This document shows, piece by piece, positions 7,090 through 16,277 of a stretch of 25,555 nt of DNA; positions within the stretch are counted from its first letter, which is position 1, and every line of letters starts with the position of its first letter. Both the position numbers and the translations under genes were made by a program. Source of the DNA: an uncultured Dorea sp. (GTDB taxonomy: Bacteria > Bacillota > Clostridia > Lachnospirales > Lachnospiraceae); contig CAKRAT010000031.1 in assembly GCA_934295165.1 (NCBI GenBank), positions 1 to 25,555 of the forward strand, given 5' to 3'. The notes beneath the pieces were generated by a model, which was given only the letters and a program-made list of their open reading frames with translations, was not told where the DNA came from and ran no database searches.

Positions 7090-8073
7090 ATGGAGCAGTT
7101 CACAAAATTATTATCACGGATCAGCTCTGTTCTTACAAAATATATTGGAATTATTATTATCTGCTTTTCTGTCATCGCCTTCTTCTGGCGTGACGGATTT
7201 GCATGGACTACGAATTATACTTCGATTTTCCTTGGTGTGGCCATGTTCGGCATGGGACTGACCATTCATATCGGAGATTTTAAAGTAGTATTTACCCGGC
7301 CAAAAGAGATTATTATCGGATTTATCGCACAATATACCATCATGCCACTGATCGCATGGGGGCTTTCCGTCCTCCTGCATCTGCCAACAGATATCGCACT
7401 TGGTGTGATCCTGGTTGGATGCTGTCCCGGCGGTACTGCCAGTAATGTAATCACTTATATTGCCGGCGGTGATGTTGCACTTTCCGTTGGTATGACGATC
7501 ACGTCTACCCTGGCCGCACCGGTTATGACACCACTTCTGGTATATTTACTCGCCGGTGCATGGGTGCAGGTATCATTCTTTGGAATGGTAATCTCAGTCG
7601 TAAAGGTCGTACTGATCCCTGTTCTGCTTGGCATTCTTCTCAGAAGACTGATCGGCAGACAGATTGAAAAATTATCCGGCATCCTTCCACTGATCTCAGT
7701 CGTATCGATCGTCATGATCATCAGCGGAATCGTCGCAGTAAATGCAGAAAAGATTATCACGTCCGGATTTCTCGTACTCTGTATCGTTATCCTTCATAAC
7801 CTTGCAGGTATGGGACTTGGAATGCTTGCCGGACGCATTTTCCATGTGGAGTATGATAAAGCAACTGCACTTGCAATTGAAGTAGGTATGCAAAACAGCG
7901 GGCTTGCGATTACACTCGCCACTGCTAACTTTGCAGCCAATCCATTTGCCACGCTGCCTGGAGCGGTTTTCAGTGTATGGCACAATATCTCAGGTTCTTT
8001 ATTCGCAAGCCTGAGACGCAGCGGAAGATGTAAAACTATTGAGCCTGCTGCGAAACCGGAACATGTCGTTTAG
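7090..8073 (+). CDS. BASS-family transporter, possible (keto)pantoate carrier (PanS-like)
   Basis: 327 residues, strongly hydrophobic with about ten membrane helices: a bile acid:sodium symporter family protein. Family motifs are GCCPGGTASNVITY at 110-123 and EVGMQNSGLA in the second half, the crossover regions that bind sodium and substrate. It starts four bases after the panC stop, with its ribosome site ACGAGGT inside the panC end, so translation is probably coupled. Salmonella PanS, a BASS member, is implicated in ketopantoate uptake. With panC adjacent and panB/panE absent, import of pantoate or ketopantoate is a reasonable inference; another organic anion remains possible. Confidence 0.85.
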   Translation: MEQFTKLLSRISSVLTKYIGIIIICFSVIAFFWRDGFAWTTNYTSIFLGVAMFGMGLTIHIGDFKVVFTRPKEIIIGFIAQYTIMPLIAWGLSVLLHLPTDIALGVILVGCCPGGTASNVITYIAGGDVALSVGMTITSTLAAPVMTPLLVYLLAGAWVQVSFFGMVISVVKVVLIPVLLGILLRRLIGRQIEKLSGILPLISVVSIVMIISGIVAVNAEKIITSGFLVLCIVILHNLAGMGLGMLAGRIFHVEYDKATALAIEVGMQNSGLAITLATANFAANPFATLPGAVFSVWHNISGSLFASLRRSGRCKTIEPAAKPEHVV

Positions 8074-8090
8074 TCTTACATACAATACAA

Positions 8091-8137
8091 AAAATCCTGT
8101 GGTTGGAAAACATATCTCCAGCCACAGGATTTTTTTA
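8091..8137. terminator. Bidirectional terminator between the transporter and FeoAB
   Basis: AAAATCCTGTGG (8091-8102) pairs with CCACAGGATTTT (8122-8133), with A and T runs on either side. It sits between convergent genes and can serve both. Confidence 0.9.
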
Positions 8138-8139
8138 TT

Positions 8140-10482
8140 TTACATCACTAATGTTCCAATCAGATGTACGAGAAACGCTGCGATCCACGCAACCACACAT
8201 TGTCCAAATACCACATATACTGCCCATTTTCCACCAAGTTCTCTCTTAATCGATGCAACCGCCGCAACACACGGTGTATACAAAAGGCAGAACACCAGAA
8301 GACTTGCCGCCGCTACCGGTGTAATTGCTCCTGTCAATTCCGCTGTACTTCCAAAGAGTACCGAAAGTGTAGACACTACACTCTCTTTTGCCATGAATCC
8401 TGTGATCAGCGCCGTCGATATCTTCCAGTTACCGAATCCAAGCGGCCGGAAGACCGGTGCAATAATTCCGGCCGCCACTGCCAGAATACTGTCTTTGGAA
8501 TCAGCTACCACATTCATACGCAAGTTAAATGTCTGCAGGAACCAGATAATAATCGTTGCAAAAAAGATAACGGTAAATGCTCTCTGCAAGAAATCTTTTG
8601 CCTTTTCCCACAGAAGCTGTCCTACATTCTTCGCTCCCGGCATACGGTAGTTTGGAAGCTCCATGACAAATGGTACCGCTTCACCTTTGAACATCGTTCC
8701 TCTTAAAAGAAGTGCCATCAGGATTCCCATCAAAATTCCGCCAAAATACAATGCAACCATGATTACCGCTCCCTGTTTCGGGAAAAATGCGGCTGTAAAG
8801 AATGCATAGATGGGAAGCTTCGCTGAACAGCTCATAAATGGAGTCAGAAGAATTGTCATCTTACGGTCTCTTTCTGATGGAAGCGTTCTACTTGCCATTA
8901 CTCCCGGAACGGTACACCCGAATCCCACCAGCATCGGTACAATACTTCGTCCTGAAAGTCCTATTTTTCTAAGAAGCTTATCCATTACAAATGCAACTCT
9001 AGCCATATAACCGCTGTCTTCCAGAATTGACAGGAAGAAGAACAATGTCACGATAACCGGCAGGAAACTGAGTACGCTTCCCACACCATTAAAAATACCA
9101 TCGATCACTAGCGAATGTATGACCGAATTGACATTCCATGAAGTCAGCGCAGCATCTACGATATCCGTCAATGCCGTAATTCCCGTATCAAGGAGATCCG
9201 ACAATACTGCCCCGATCACATTAAATGTCAGCCAGAATACCGCTGCCATAATTGCAACAAAACAAGGAATAGCTGTATATTTTCCCGTCAGGATCTTATC
9301 CATCTTCATGCTGCGCAGATGTTCTTTACTTTCCTTCGGCTTTACAACCGTTGCATTACAGATGTTCTCAATAAATGTAAAGCGCATATCTGCGATCGCT
9401 GCGGAACGGTCCAGTCCGCGTTCCTGTTCCATCTGCTTTACGATGTGTTCCAGAAGCTGCTTTTCATTTTTATCCAGCTTCAGCTGTTCCAGGATCAGCT
9501 TATCTCCTTCCGCCAGCTTACACGCCGCAAACCGAAGTGGAATGTCTGCCTTCTCCGCATGGTCTTCGATCAGATGCATGATCCCATGCAGGCATCTGTG
9601 AACCGCCCCGCCATGATCATCTGCATTACAGAAGTCCTGTCTTCCCGGACTTTCCTGATATTTTGCCACATGCAGGGCATGCTCGATCAGTTCTTCGATT
9701 CCTTCATTTTTCGCTGCCGAGATTGGAATGACCGGAATCCCCAGTGCTTTTTCCATCTCGTTGACCAGCACCGATCCTCCGTTATCTCTTACTTCATCCA
9801 TCATATTCAGTGCCAGAACCATCGGAATATCCAGCTCCATCAGCTGCATCGTCAGATATAGATTACGTTCAATATTCGTCGCATCTACGATATTAATAAT
9901 TCCTTTTGGATGCTCATTCAGTACAAAATTTCTTGTCACAATTTCCTCGCTGGAATAAGGTGACATCGAATAGATACCCGGCAGATCTGTTACCAGCGTG
10001 TCGTTGTGTTCCTTGATCACGCCGTCTTTGCGGTCCACTGTTACTCCCGGAAAGTTTCCCACGTGCTGGTTCGCTCCCGTCAGCTGGTTAAACAGTGTCG
10101 TCTTCCCGCAGTTCTGATTTCCAGCCAGTGCAAATGTCAGTGTTGTTCCTTCCGGCAGTGGATTCTCATCTGCCTTCTCGTGATATCTTCCGCCCTCTCC
10201 AAGTCCTGGATGTTCGATGGATTCCTGCGGGATCTGGTCTGATACCTTGATTCCGTCACGTACATCAGTGATCTCAATCTTCTCCGCATCCGCAAGTCTG
10301 AGTGTCAGTTCGTAGCTATGTATACGAAGCTCCACAGGATCCCCCATTGGTGCGTATTTTACCATCGTAACATCTGCACCCGGAATCAGTCCCATATCCA
10401 GAAAATGCTGCCGGAGTGCACCTTCCCCGCCGACCGTCGTAAGTGTCGCACTCTTCCCAATTGGCAAATCTTTTAATGTCAT
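8140..10482 (-). CDS. feoB: FeoA-FeoB fusion, ferrous iron transporter
   Basis: 780 residues. Residues 1-75 form a FeoA SH3-like domain (MTLKDLPIGK to about EITDV), and a 35-residue charged linker leads to a FeoB G domain: G1 GNQNCGKT (121-128), G3 DLPG (166-169), G4 NMMD (226-229). A helical region and a membrane domain from about residue 400 follow, with the two Gate repeats (YMARVAFVMDKLLRKIGLSG and GFGCTVPGVMASRT, then FMSCSAKLPIYA). FeoB imports Fe(II) at the inner membrane with GTPase control. Most FeoA proteins are separate, so the fusion is notable but known. A second FeoB at 17590-19773 has separate FeoA partners; the two may differ in metal preference or regulation. It is apparently monocistronic with its own promoter. 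Confidence 0.95.
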   Translation of the reverse strand: MTLKDLPIGKSATLTTVGGEGALRQHFLDMGLIPGADVTMVKYAPMGDPVELRIHSYELTLRLADAEKIEITDVRDGIKVSDQIPQESIEHPGLGEGGRYHEKADENPLPEGTTLTFALAGNQNCGKTTLFNQLTGANQHVGNFPGVTVDRKDGVIKEHNDTLVTDLPGIYSMSPYSSEEIVTRNFVLNEHPKGIINIVDATNIERNLYLTMQLMELDIPMVLALNMMDEVRDNGGSVLVNEMEKALGIPVIPISAAKNEGIEELIEHALHVAKYQESPGRQDFCNADDHGGAVHRCLHGIMHLIEDHAEKADIPLRFAACKLAEGDKLILEQLKLDKNEKQLLEHIVKQMEQERGLDRSAAIADMRFTFIENICNATVVKPKESKEHLRSMKMDKILTGKYTAIPCFVAIMAAVFWLTFNVIGAVLSDLLDTGITALTDIVDAALTSWNVNSVIHSLVIDGIFNGVGSVLSFLPVIVTLFFFLSILEDSGYMARVAFVMDKLLRKIGLSGRSIVPMLVGFGCTVPGVMASRTLPSERDRKMTILLTPFMSCSAKLPIYAFFTAAFFPKQGAVIMVALYFGGILMGILMALLLRGTMFKGEAVPFVMELPNYRMPGAKNVGQLLWEKAKDFLQRAFTVIFFATIIIWFLQTFNLRMNVVADSKDSILAVAAGIIAPVFRPLGFGNWKISTALITGFMAKESVVSTLSVLFGSTAELTGAITPVAAASLLVFCLLYTPCVAAVASIKRELGGKWAVYVVFGQCVVAWIAAFLVHLIGTLVM

Positions 10483-10500
10483 CGTCTGTATTTCCTTCCC

Positions 10501-10520
10501 TTATCATCTATAGATGATAA
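10501..10520. promoter_or_regulatory. Perfect 20-bp palindrome in the FeoAB leader
   Basis: TTATCATCTATAGATGATAA is a perfect palindrome 18 bases upstream of the FeoAB start codon and roughly 14-33 bases after the predicted transcription start. ATGATAA/TTATCAT half-sites recall Fur-type boxes. It may be a repressor operator or an RNA stem near the ribosome site. Confidence 0.6.
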
Positions 10521-10540
10521 TTTTTCTCAACTGTAAGGTT

Positions 10541-10569
10541 AGTATAGACTTATTGGTAATTTTTGTCAA
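10541..10569 (-). promoter_or_regulatory. Promoter of the FeoA-FeoB fusion gene
   Basis: On the minus strand TTGACA (10564-10569), 17 bases, TATACT (10541-10546). The plus-strand GTTAG at 10538-10542 overlaps the -10 exactly as in the feoA operon promoter, but the partner half-site is degenerate (CTTAT), so only a partial match to the shared operator is present. Bases 10570-10669 hold nothing I can identify. Confidence 0.8.
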
Positions 10570-10669
10570 TAACAGGCTTATTTTCCGATATATATTCCAT
10601 AAACCGGCGCTGCTAATCTATTCCCCTCCCGACTGACTGAGAGAAGAATATTCAGGTTGTATAACCCCA

Positions 10670-10708
10670 AAAAGGACATCAGATATTCCTCACATCTGAT
10701 GTCCTTTT
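10670..10708 (-). terminator. Enolase terminator
   Basis: AAAAGGACATCAGAT (10670-10684) pairs with ATCTGATGTCCTTTT (10694-10708): a 15-bp stem with T-rich exits on both strands, just past the enolase stop. Confidence 0.9.
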
Positions 10709-10723
10709 CTTATTCATATAATA

Positions 10724-12132
<1,409 letters not shown>

Positions 12133-12134
<2 letters not shown>

Positions 12135-12161
12135 CATATCATAACGTATTGTCTAAATCAA
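12133..12161 (-). promoter_or_regulatory. Enolase promoter
   Basis: On the minus strand TTGATT (12156-12161), 17 bases, TATGCT (12133-12138). It is moderately close to consensus and the operator overlaps it. Bases 12162-12220 show nothing further. Confidence 0.6.
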
Positions 12162-12220
12162 GTGAATTTTGATCTTGCAAATGAGAATTTTTACCGATGA
12201 ACATGCGGCTCCTACAAGAT

Positions 12221-12257
12221 AAAAAAAGCGGTGACCAGAATTACATCTGATCACCGC
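12221..12257 (-). terminator. Terminator of the DUF3793-flavodoxin operon
   Basis: GCGGTGA (12228-12234) pairs with TCACCGC (12251-12257) and CAG with CTG inside; the A run at 12221-12227 becomes a seven-T tract on the minus strand, after the flavodoxin gene. Confidence 0.9.
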
Positions 12258-12329
12258 CCAAAGGATATATATGTATGTCGGATTTTTCAATTATGAAACT
12301 ACTTTTAAAGATAATACCTTTTTATCTTA

Positions 12330-12752
12330 TTAGCAAAGAGCCTTTCCAAGTGCCTGGCAAGCTGCCACTGCTTCGTCGTCCGGTGCTTCATTCGCCAATA
12401 CGCAGTCACATGCAAGAACAGCTCCGTCAGCTTTACATGTCTCTTCCCATGTTCTCATCCATTCTCCGTCTCCCCATCCGTAAGATCCAAAGAGTGCGAT
12501 CTTCTTTCCGCCAAGCTTGTCTTCGCAGTCAGAGAACATTGGTTCGAATTCACTGTCTTCCAATTCTTCTGCCCCCATAGCAGGGCATCCGAATGCTACT
12601 GCATCGTAAGTATCCATCTTGTCTGCGCTGAATTCTGAAGCTGTTAATACATCCACCTCTGCACCTGCAGCCTTTGCTCCTTCTGCTACTTCGTTAGCCA
12701 TAGCCTCTGTGTTACCTGTTCCGCTCCAATATACTACTGCAATTTTACTCAT
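12330..12752 (-). CDS. Short-chain flavodoxin
   Basis: 140 residues, the size of a short-chain flavodoxin. The phosphate loop for FMN is WSGTGNTEAMA at 9-19, and the isoalloxazine loop region FGSYGWGDGEWM lies near residues 88-99. Flavodoxins carry low-potential electrons in the cytoplasm and replace ferredoxin when iron is short. The gene lies 34 bases after the DUF3793 gene and should be on the same transcript, whose promoter carries the shared three-half-site operator. Induction under iron limitation is therefore the expected behaviour. Confidence 0.93.
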   Translation of the reverse strand: MSKIAVVYWSGTGNTEAMANEVAEGAKAAGAEVDVLTASEFSADKMDTYDAVAFGCPAMGAEELEDSEFEPMFSDCEDKLGGKKIALFGSYGWGDGEWMRTWEETCKADGAVLACDCVLANEAPDDEAVAACQALGKALC

Positions 12753-12786
12753 TGTTTTCTACCTCTTTCATTGATAATTTTATATG

Positions 12787-13353
12787 TCAGGCAGCTACTG
12801 TAAGCTGCAAAACACTTCTTCCCTGCTGCCAGAGACGTACATAGACATCTCTGCATTTTTTATATTTTGCAAATGTTTTCTGGCATGCACACTCATCACA
12901 ATATACCTTCCAGCATCCTACGCATTTGAAGTTACGTCCCTGATTCACAATGAATCCGATGACGTCTCCCAGTGGATAATCCAGAAAAATTCCAATCTCA
13001 TGCGGGAATTCATTATTTTCACCGATTCTTGATTTTAACCGGTTCAGGGCATATTCGATTTCTGTGCTTTCATAGCCATATCGTTTCAGGAACTTTGCAA
13101 CTCCCGGCCGGTTCAGACTGACCTCGAGTTGTTTCTTGCGATAGACATAGACCAGTACACGGTTCTCCTGTCTCCGTAATACATAGAGACGGATACCTTT
13201 TTCTTTCATGCACTGATTCCAGAACTCAATCTGATCATCAATATCTTTATCATCTGCAAATGTCATATTGAATAAATTTGCTGATTTCATAGATGCCAGT
13301 GTCGCCGAACAATGTTCCACCAGACACTTTTCAATCAGATATCTGTCTGCCAT
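12787..13353 (-). CDS. DUF3793 family protein
   Basis: 188 residues from the ATG at 13353; an ATG six codons earlier lies in the ribosome site itself (TTAGGAGGAACTAAG), so it is not the start. The protein is soluble, with an N-terminal C10/C15 pair and a body resembling other DUF3793 proteins (GVAKFLKRYGY, FPHEIGIFLDYPLGDVIGFI). A cysteine-rich C-terminus (C144, C147, C152, C155, C157, C167) could bind metal or a cluster. It is cotranscribed with flavodoxin behind a metalloregulator-type operator. Function is unknown; a role in metal-limited redox metabolism is inferred from the neighbour. Confidence 0.8.
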   Translation of the reverse strand: MADRYLIEKCLVEHCSATLASMKSANLFNMTFADDKDIDDQIEFWNQCMKEKGIRLYVLRRQENRVLVYVYRKKQLEVSLNRPGVAKFLKRYGYESTEIEYALNRLKSRIGENNEFPHEIGIFLDYPLGDVIGFIVNQGRNFKCVGCWKVYCDECACQKTFAKYKKCRDVYVRLWQQGRSVLQLTVAA

Positions 13354-13364
13354 CTTAGTTCCTC

Positions 13365-13389
13365 CTAACATATGTTAGATACCTCTAAC
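13365..13389. promoter_or_regulatory. Three-half-site metalloregulator operator, DUF3793-flavodoxin promoter
   Basis: On the plus strand CTAAC (13365-13369), ATAT, GTTAG (13374-13378), ATACCT, CTAAC (13385-13389), i.e. GTTAG-N6-CTAAC-N4-GTTAG on the transcribed strand. The half-sites match the feoA and enolase sites exactly. It lies downstream of the start and reaches the ribosome site, so it would act as a roadblock. Confidence 0.8.
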
Positions 13390-13402
13390 ATCCTATATTT
13401 GA

Positions 13403-13431
13403 ATACTATATCATTCTTTCCACACTGTCAA
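13403..13431 (-). promoter_or_regulatory. Promoter of the DUF3793-flavodoxin operon
   Basis: On the minus strand TTGACA (13426-13431), 17 bases, TAGTAT (13403-13408). Confidence 0.75.
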
Positions 13432-13443
13432 GAATTATGTACA

Positions 13444-13486
13444 AAAAAGAAGCTTAATGAAATAAAATTTCACCAAGCTTCTTTTT
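13444..13486 (-). terminator. Terminator after the P1B ATPase gene
   Basis: AAAAAGAAGCTT (13444-13455) pairs with AAGCTTCTTTTT (13475-13486), and TGAAAT/ATTTCA extends the stem inside. A and T runs on both strands make it a potential bidirectional terminator; it closes the long leftward metal operon. Confidence 0.9.
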
Positions 13487-13538
13487 ATTTTCTTATTTGT
13501 TATCTATAGAGATGTTTTCACTACAAATATTTAATTGT

Positions 13539-15617
13539 CTACTCATCCAACAGATTCTGCATACTCTTAAGTCCAATCACCAGCGTTGAAGTATTATGAA
13601 GCAGTGCGGATGTTGTCGGCATGATCACTCCTGCCACACCCAGTCCGATCAGTCCTGCATTGAATCCGACAATTGTACGGTAATTGCGGCTGATCCGCCT
13701 GATCAGAGCATTACTGATCTTCTTCAGTGTTACCAGCTCTTTCAGATTATCTGCGCCGATCGTGATGTCTGCGATCTCTCTTGCCAGTTCCGCACCGTCG
13801 CTGATTGCGATTCCTACATTTGCTGCGGAAAGAGCCGGCGAATCGTTGATACCGTCACCGATCATAATAACCTTACGTCCGGCTGCTTTTTCTTTTTCGC
13901 AGAAACTTGCTTTATCTTCCGGTAATACTTCTGCATAATATTCATCTACTCCGACACGTTTTGCAATTGCTTTTGCAGTACGTTCGCTGTCACCTGTCAT
14001 CATTACGATCTTGCTGAGTCCGGCCTCGCGGAGCTCACGTATTACTTCTACCGCTTCGTCACGCAGTGGATCTTCGATGCAGATCACGGCTGCCAGTTTT
14101 CCTTCGACCGCCATATACAGGTGTGAATATTCTTCCGGCAGACTTTCGAATCTCTCTTCCATTCCTTCCGGAATTACTACATTTTCATCTTCGAATACAA
14201 AATGGTAACTTCCGATCACTGCCTTTTTGCCTTCGATCTGTGTGGAAATACCGTGTGCCACGATATATTCTACTTTCGAATGCATCTCTTCGTGATCCAG
14301 GTGTTTTGCCTTTGCTGCGCTTACCACTGCTTTTGCCATTGAATGAGGGAAATGTTCCTCCAGACACGCCGCAATACGGAGCAGTTCATCTTCACTCATT
14401 CCGTTAAATGATACCACTTCTGCTACCGTCGGTTTTGCCTTTGTCAGTGTACCGGTCTTATCGAATACGATCGTATCTGCTTCGGCAACTGCTTCCAGAT
14501 ATTTTCCACCTTTTACTGTAATCTTGTACATACCTGCTTCGCGGATTGCAGAAAGTACAGAGATTGGCATAGCAAGCTTTAATGCACATGAGAAATCAAC
14601 CATTAAGATTGACAGTGCCTTTGTTGCATTTTTTGTAAGAAGATAAGTAAGTGCTGTACCACCAAGTGAATATGGAACCAGTTTGTCTGCAAGATGTTCT
14701 GCACGGCTTTCCAGTCCGGATTTTAATTTCTCAGATTCTTCGATCATTGATGCGATCTTCTCATAACGGCTGGAACCACCGACTGCTTTAACACCGACAG
14801 TCACTTCACCTTCTTCTACGACTGTTCCGGCATAGACATAATTTCCTACGGTTCTTCTTACCGGAACAGATTCTCCTGTCAGGGATGCCTGGTTGATCAT
14901 GGCTTCTCCGTCCACAACCTCTCCGTCGAATGGGATGACATTTCCCATATGTACGACTACCTGGTCTCCTGCTTTGATCTGGCTTGCCGGAACCAGAACT
15001 GCCTGATCTCCGGTCTTTAACCATACTTTTCCAACATTCAGGGACATGGTTCTTGCCAGGTCGTCTACGGATTTCTTATGTGTCCACTCTTCTAAGAGCT
15101 CACCGATTCCAAGCAGGAACATGATGGAGCCCGCTGTGCTGAAATCACTTCTGAAGATCGATACACCGATCGCGGTTGCATCCAGTACCGGAACTTCGAT
15201 CTTTCTTTCCATCAGTGTCTTGATACCTTTCCAGATATATTTTGCGGACATGATGGTTGTATATGCTGCGGAGATCGGATATGGCAGTAAAAACTTTCTT
15301 CCATAATGGAAAATGATCTTATTGACCAGCTTTTCCTGATACTCTGCGTTCATCTGTCTTCCTGATGTCTCTAACAGACCGTTCGGAACTTCCACTTCAT
15401 CATAGCGGAAACGACGGAGTCCTTCGATGATCTCTTCTCTGTCTCCTTCGTAATGGATGGTTGCATCTGCTGTTCTGTCATAGACATCCGCGCGGAATAC
15501 GCCATTTATATTCTGCAAATAGAAAAGAAGAATGTCTGCCTGTTCATGGGTCATGCGTTTCTGTTCCATGTGGACACGGATTCTTCCTCTTATCTCATGC
15601 TTAATCTTAAATTTCAC
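13539..15617 (-). CDS. CtpC-like P1B-type metal-transporting ATPase
   Basis: 692 residues, starting at a GTG (15617) behind GAGGTG. Order: an HMA-like N-terminal fold without CxxC (about 1-75), membrane helices, the actuator motif TGES (247-250), the sixth-helix metal site, the phosphorylation site DKTGT (386-390), TGD (MMTGDSE), GDGINDSP and C-terminal helices. The transmembrane motif, usually CPC or CPx, reads DFSCALKLAMP: Cys is kept at 344, but the preceding Cys and Pro are replaced by Phe342 and Ser343. The SEHP motif reads FPHSMA, with Ser for Pro. The N-terminus and the LLGIGELLEEW and HNTSTL segments resemble mycobacterial CtpC as I remember it. CtpC is linked to Zn or Mn export, so metal export is likely here; the ion is uncertain. 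The DUF6110 gene precedes it. Confidence 0.88.
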   Translation of the reverse strand: MKFKIKHEIRGRIRVHMEQKRMTHEQADILLFYLQNINGVFRADVYDRTADATIHYEGDREEIIEGLRRFRYDEVEVPNGLLETSGRQMNAEYQEKLVNKIIFHYGRKFLLPYPISAAYTTIMSAKYIWKGIKTLMERKIEVPVLDATAIGVSIFRSDFSTAGSIMFLLGIGELLEEWTHKKSVDDLARTMSLNVGKVWLKTGDQAVLVPASQIKAGDQVVVHMGNVIPFDGEVVDGEAMINQASLTGESVPVRRTVGNYVYAGTVVEEGEVTVGVKAVGGSSRYEKIASMIEESEKLKSGLESRAEHLADKLVPYSLGGTALTYLLTKNATKALSILMVDFSCALKLAMPISVLSAIREAGMYKITVKGGKYLEAVAEADTIVFDKTGTLTKAKPTVAEVVSFNGMSEDELLRIAACLEEHFPHSMAKAVVSAAKAKHLDHEEMHSKVEYIVAHGISTQIEGKKAVIGSYHFVFEDENVVIPEGMEERFESLPEEYSHLYMAVEGKLAAVICIEDPLRDEAVEVIRELREAGLSKIVMMTGDSERTAKAIAKRVGVDEYYAEVLPEDKASFCEKEKAAGRKVIMIGDGINDSPALSAANVGIAISDGAELAREIADITIGADNLKELVTLKKISNALIRRISRNYRTIVGFNAGLIGLGVAGVIMPTTSALLHNTSTLVIGLKSMQNLLDE

Positions 15618-15647
15618 TCTTTGTCACCTCTTATTATTCTTGCAAAA

Positions 15648-15672
15648 GCACCTGCAGATATTCCGCAGGTGC
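15648..15672 (-). promoter_or_regulatory. Intra-operon hairpin between DUF6110 and the ATPase
   Basis: GCACCTGC (15648-15655) pairs perfectly with GCAGGTGC (15665-15672). On the minus strand only four T residues follow, so it is probably a weak terminator or an RNA-processing/stability element that changes the ratio of the two proteins. Confidence 0.55.
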
Positions 15673-15719
15673 CTATGTATCTTCCGGCAACTTCTCTCTA
15701 TATATACCGTGCCTGATTC

Positions 15720-16046
15720 TTAGTTCTCTGTCTCTACTTCTGCTTCAACAGCTTCCTCTGCTGTATCTTCAACTTCACAGAAATCATCTACTACTTCAGC
15801 TTCTGCCTCTGCTGCTCTGTCTTCGTTGATCTGTTTTGCTTCAGCTAAGATATCACCTGCATTCTCCTGAACGCTTGTTGCTGTCTTCATCACGCATGAT
15901 TTTGCTCTTAATACGGCTGCTGTACAGTTTGTGTATAATTTCTTTGCATCATCACTTGTCAGAATCTTGATTCCTGCTGTTCCGAAAGCTACTCCTGCTG
16001 CAAAAAGTCCTGGTTTTTTCCAATTAATGTCTTTTAAATTTAACAT
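15720..16046 (-). CDS. DUF6110-type small protein with one membrane-like helix, possible ATPase partner
   Basis: 108 residues from the ATG at 16046, which has GGAGGG just upstream; an ATG five codons earlier overlaps that site. A hydrophobic, glycine-rich segment (PGLFAAGVAFGTAGIKIL, 12-29) is followed by an amphipathic helix (about 32-78) containing DILAEAKQ, and a very acidic tail (79-108) of repeated Glu with Cys90. This layout, and position just before a CtpC-like ATPase, recalls mycobacterial PacL1 (DUF1490), a one-helix protein that supports CtpC. A metal-chaperone or stability role for the adjacent ATPase is therefore inferred. The DUF6110 name is from memory of the family; the analogy has not been tested. 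Confidence 0.65.
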   Translation of the reverse strand: MLNLKDINWKKPGLFAAGVAFGTAGIKILTSDDAKKLYTNCTAAVLRAKSCVMKTATSVQENAGDILAEAKQINEDRAAEAEAEVVDDFCEVEDTAEEAVEAEVETEN

Positions 16047-16155
16047 ATTTATTCCCTCCATTGTATATTTATTTTATTAATTATTGTATACGATTTTTAA
16101 TCATGTATCCTTACCAAACCGATCTATGTAAGTTCTTTTTTGGATACAAAACACC

Positions 16156-16235
16156 AAAAAAGACATTCTTCCATTTTGTGTCCGGCAGTCATTTTTTGTT
16201 TCTGCCAATTATAACACCAAAGAATGTCCTTTTCA
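16156..16235 (-). terminator. Long terminator-like hairpin after the Fur-like gene
   Basis: GACATTCTT (16162-16170) pairs with AAGAATGTC (16220-16228), and an inner stem GGCAG (16184-16188)/CTGCC (16202-16206) folds inside. On the minus strand a six-T tract follows the outer stem. It would end, or partly end, the feo transcript before DUF6110. No strong separate promoter for DUF6110 is visible, so read-through is plausible. The remaining part of 16047-16277 shows nothing else clear. Confidence 0.6.
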
Positions 16236-16277
16236 AATATTTTTTTGCTATTGATAAAATTTCTCAACAGCTTTTTT

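Noticed and set aside
8039..8706. Plus-strand frames opposite FeoAB
   Set aside because: Composition is typical of antisense shadows (Thr/Arg/Cys-rich), and they cross the bidirectional terminator.
10538..10553. Fourth copy of the shared operator at the FeoAB promoter
   Set aside because: GTTAG is present, but the second half-site is CTTAT and the third is missing; counted only as a partial match.
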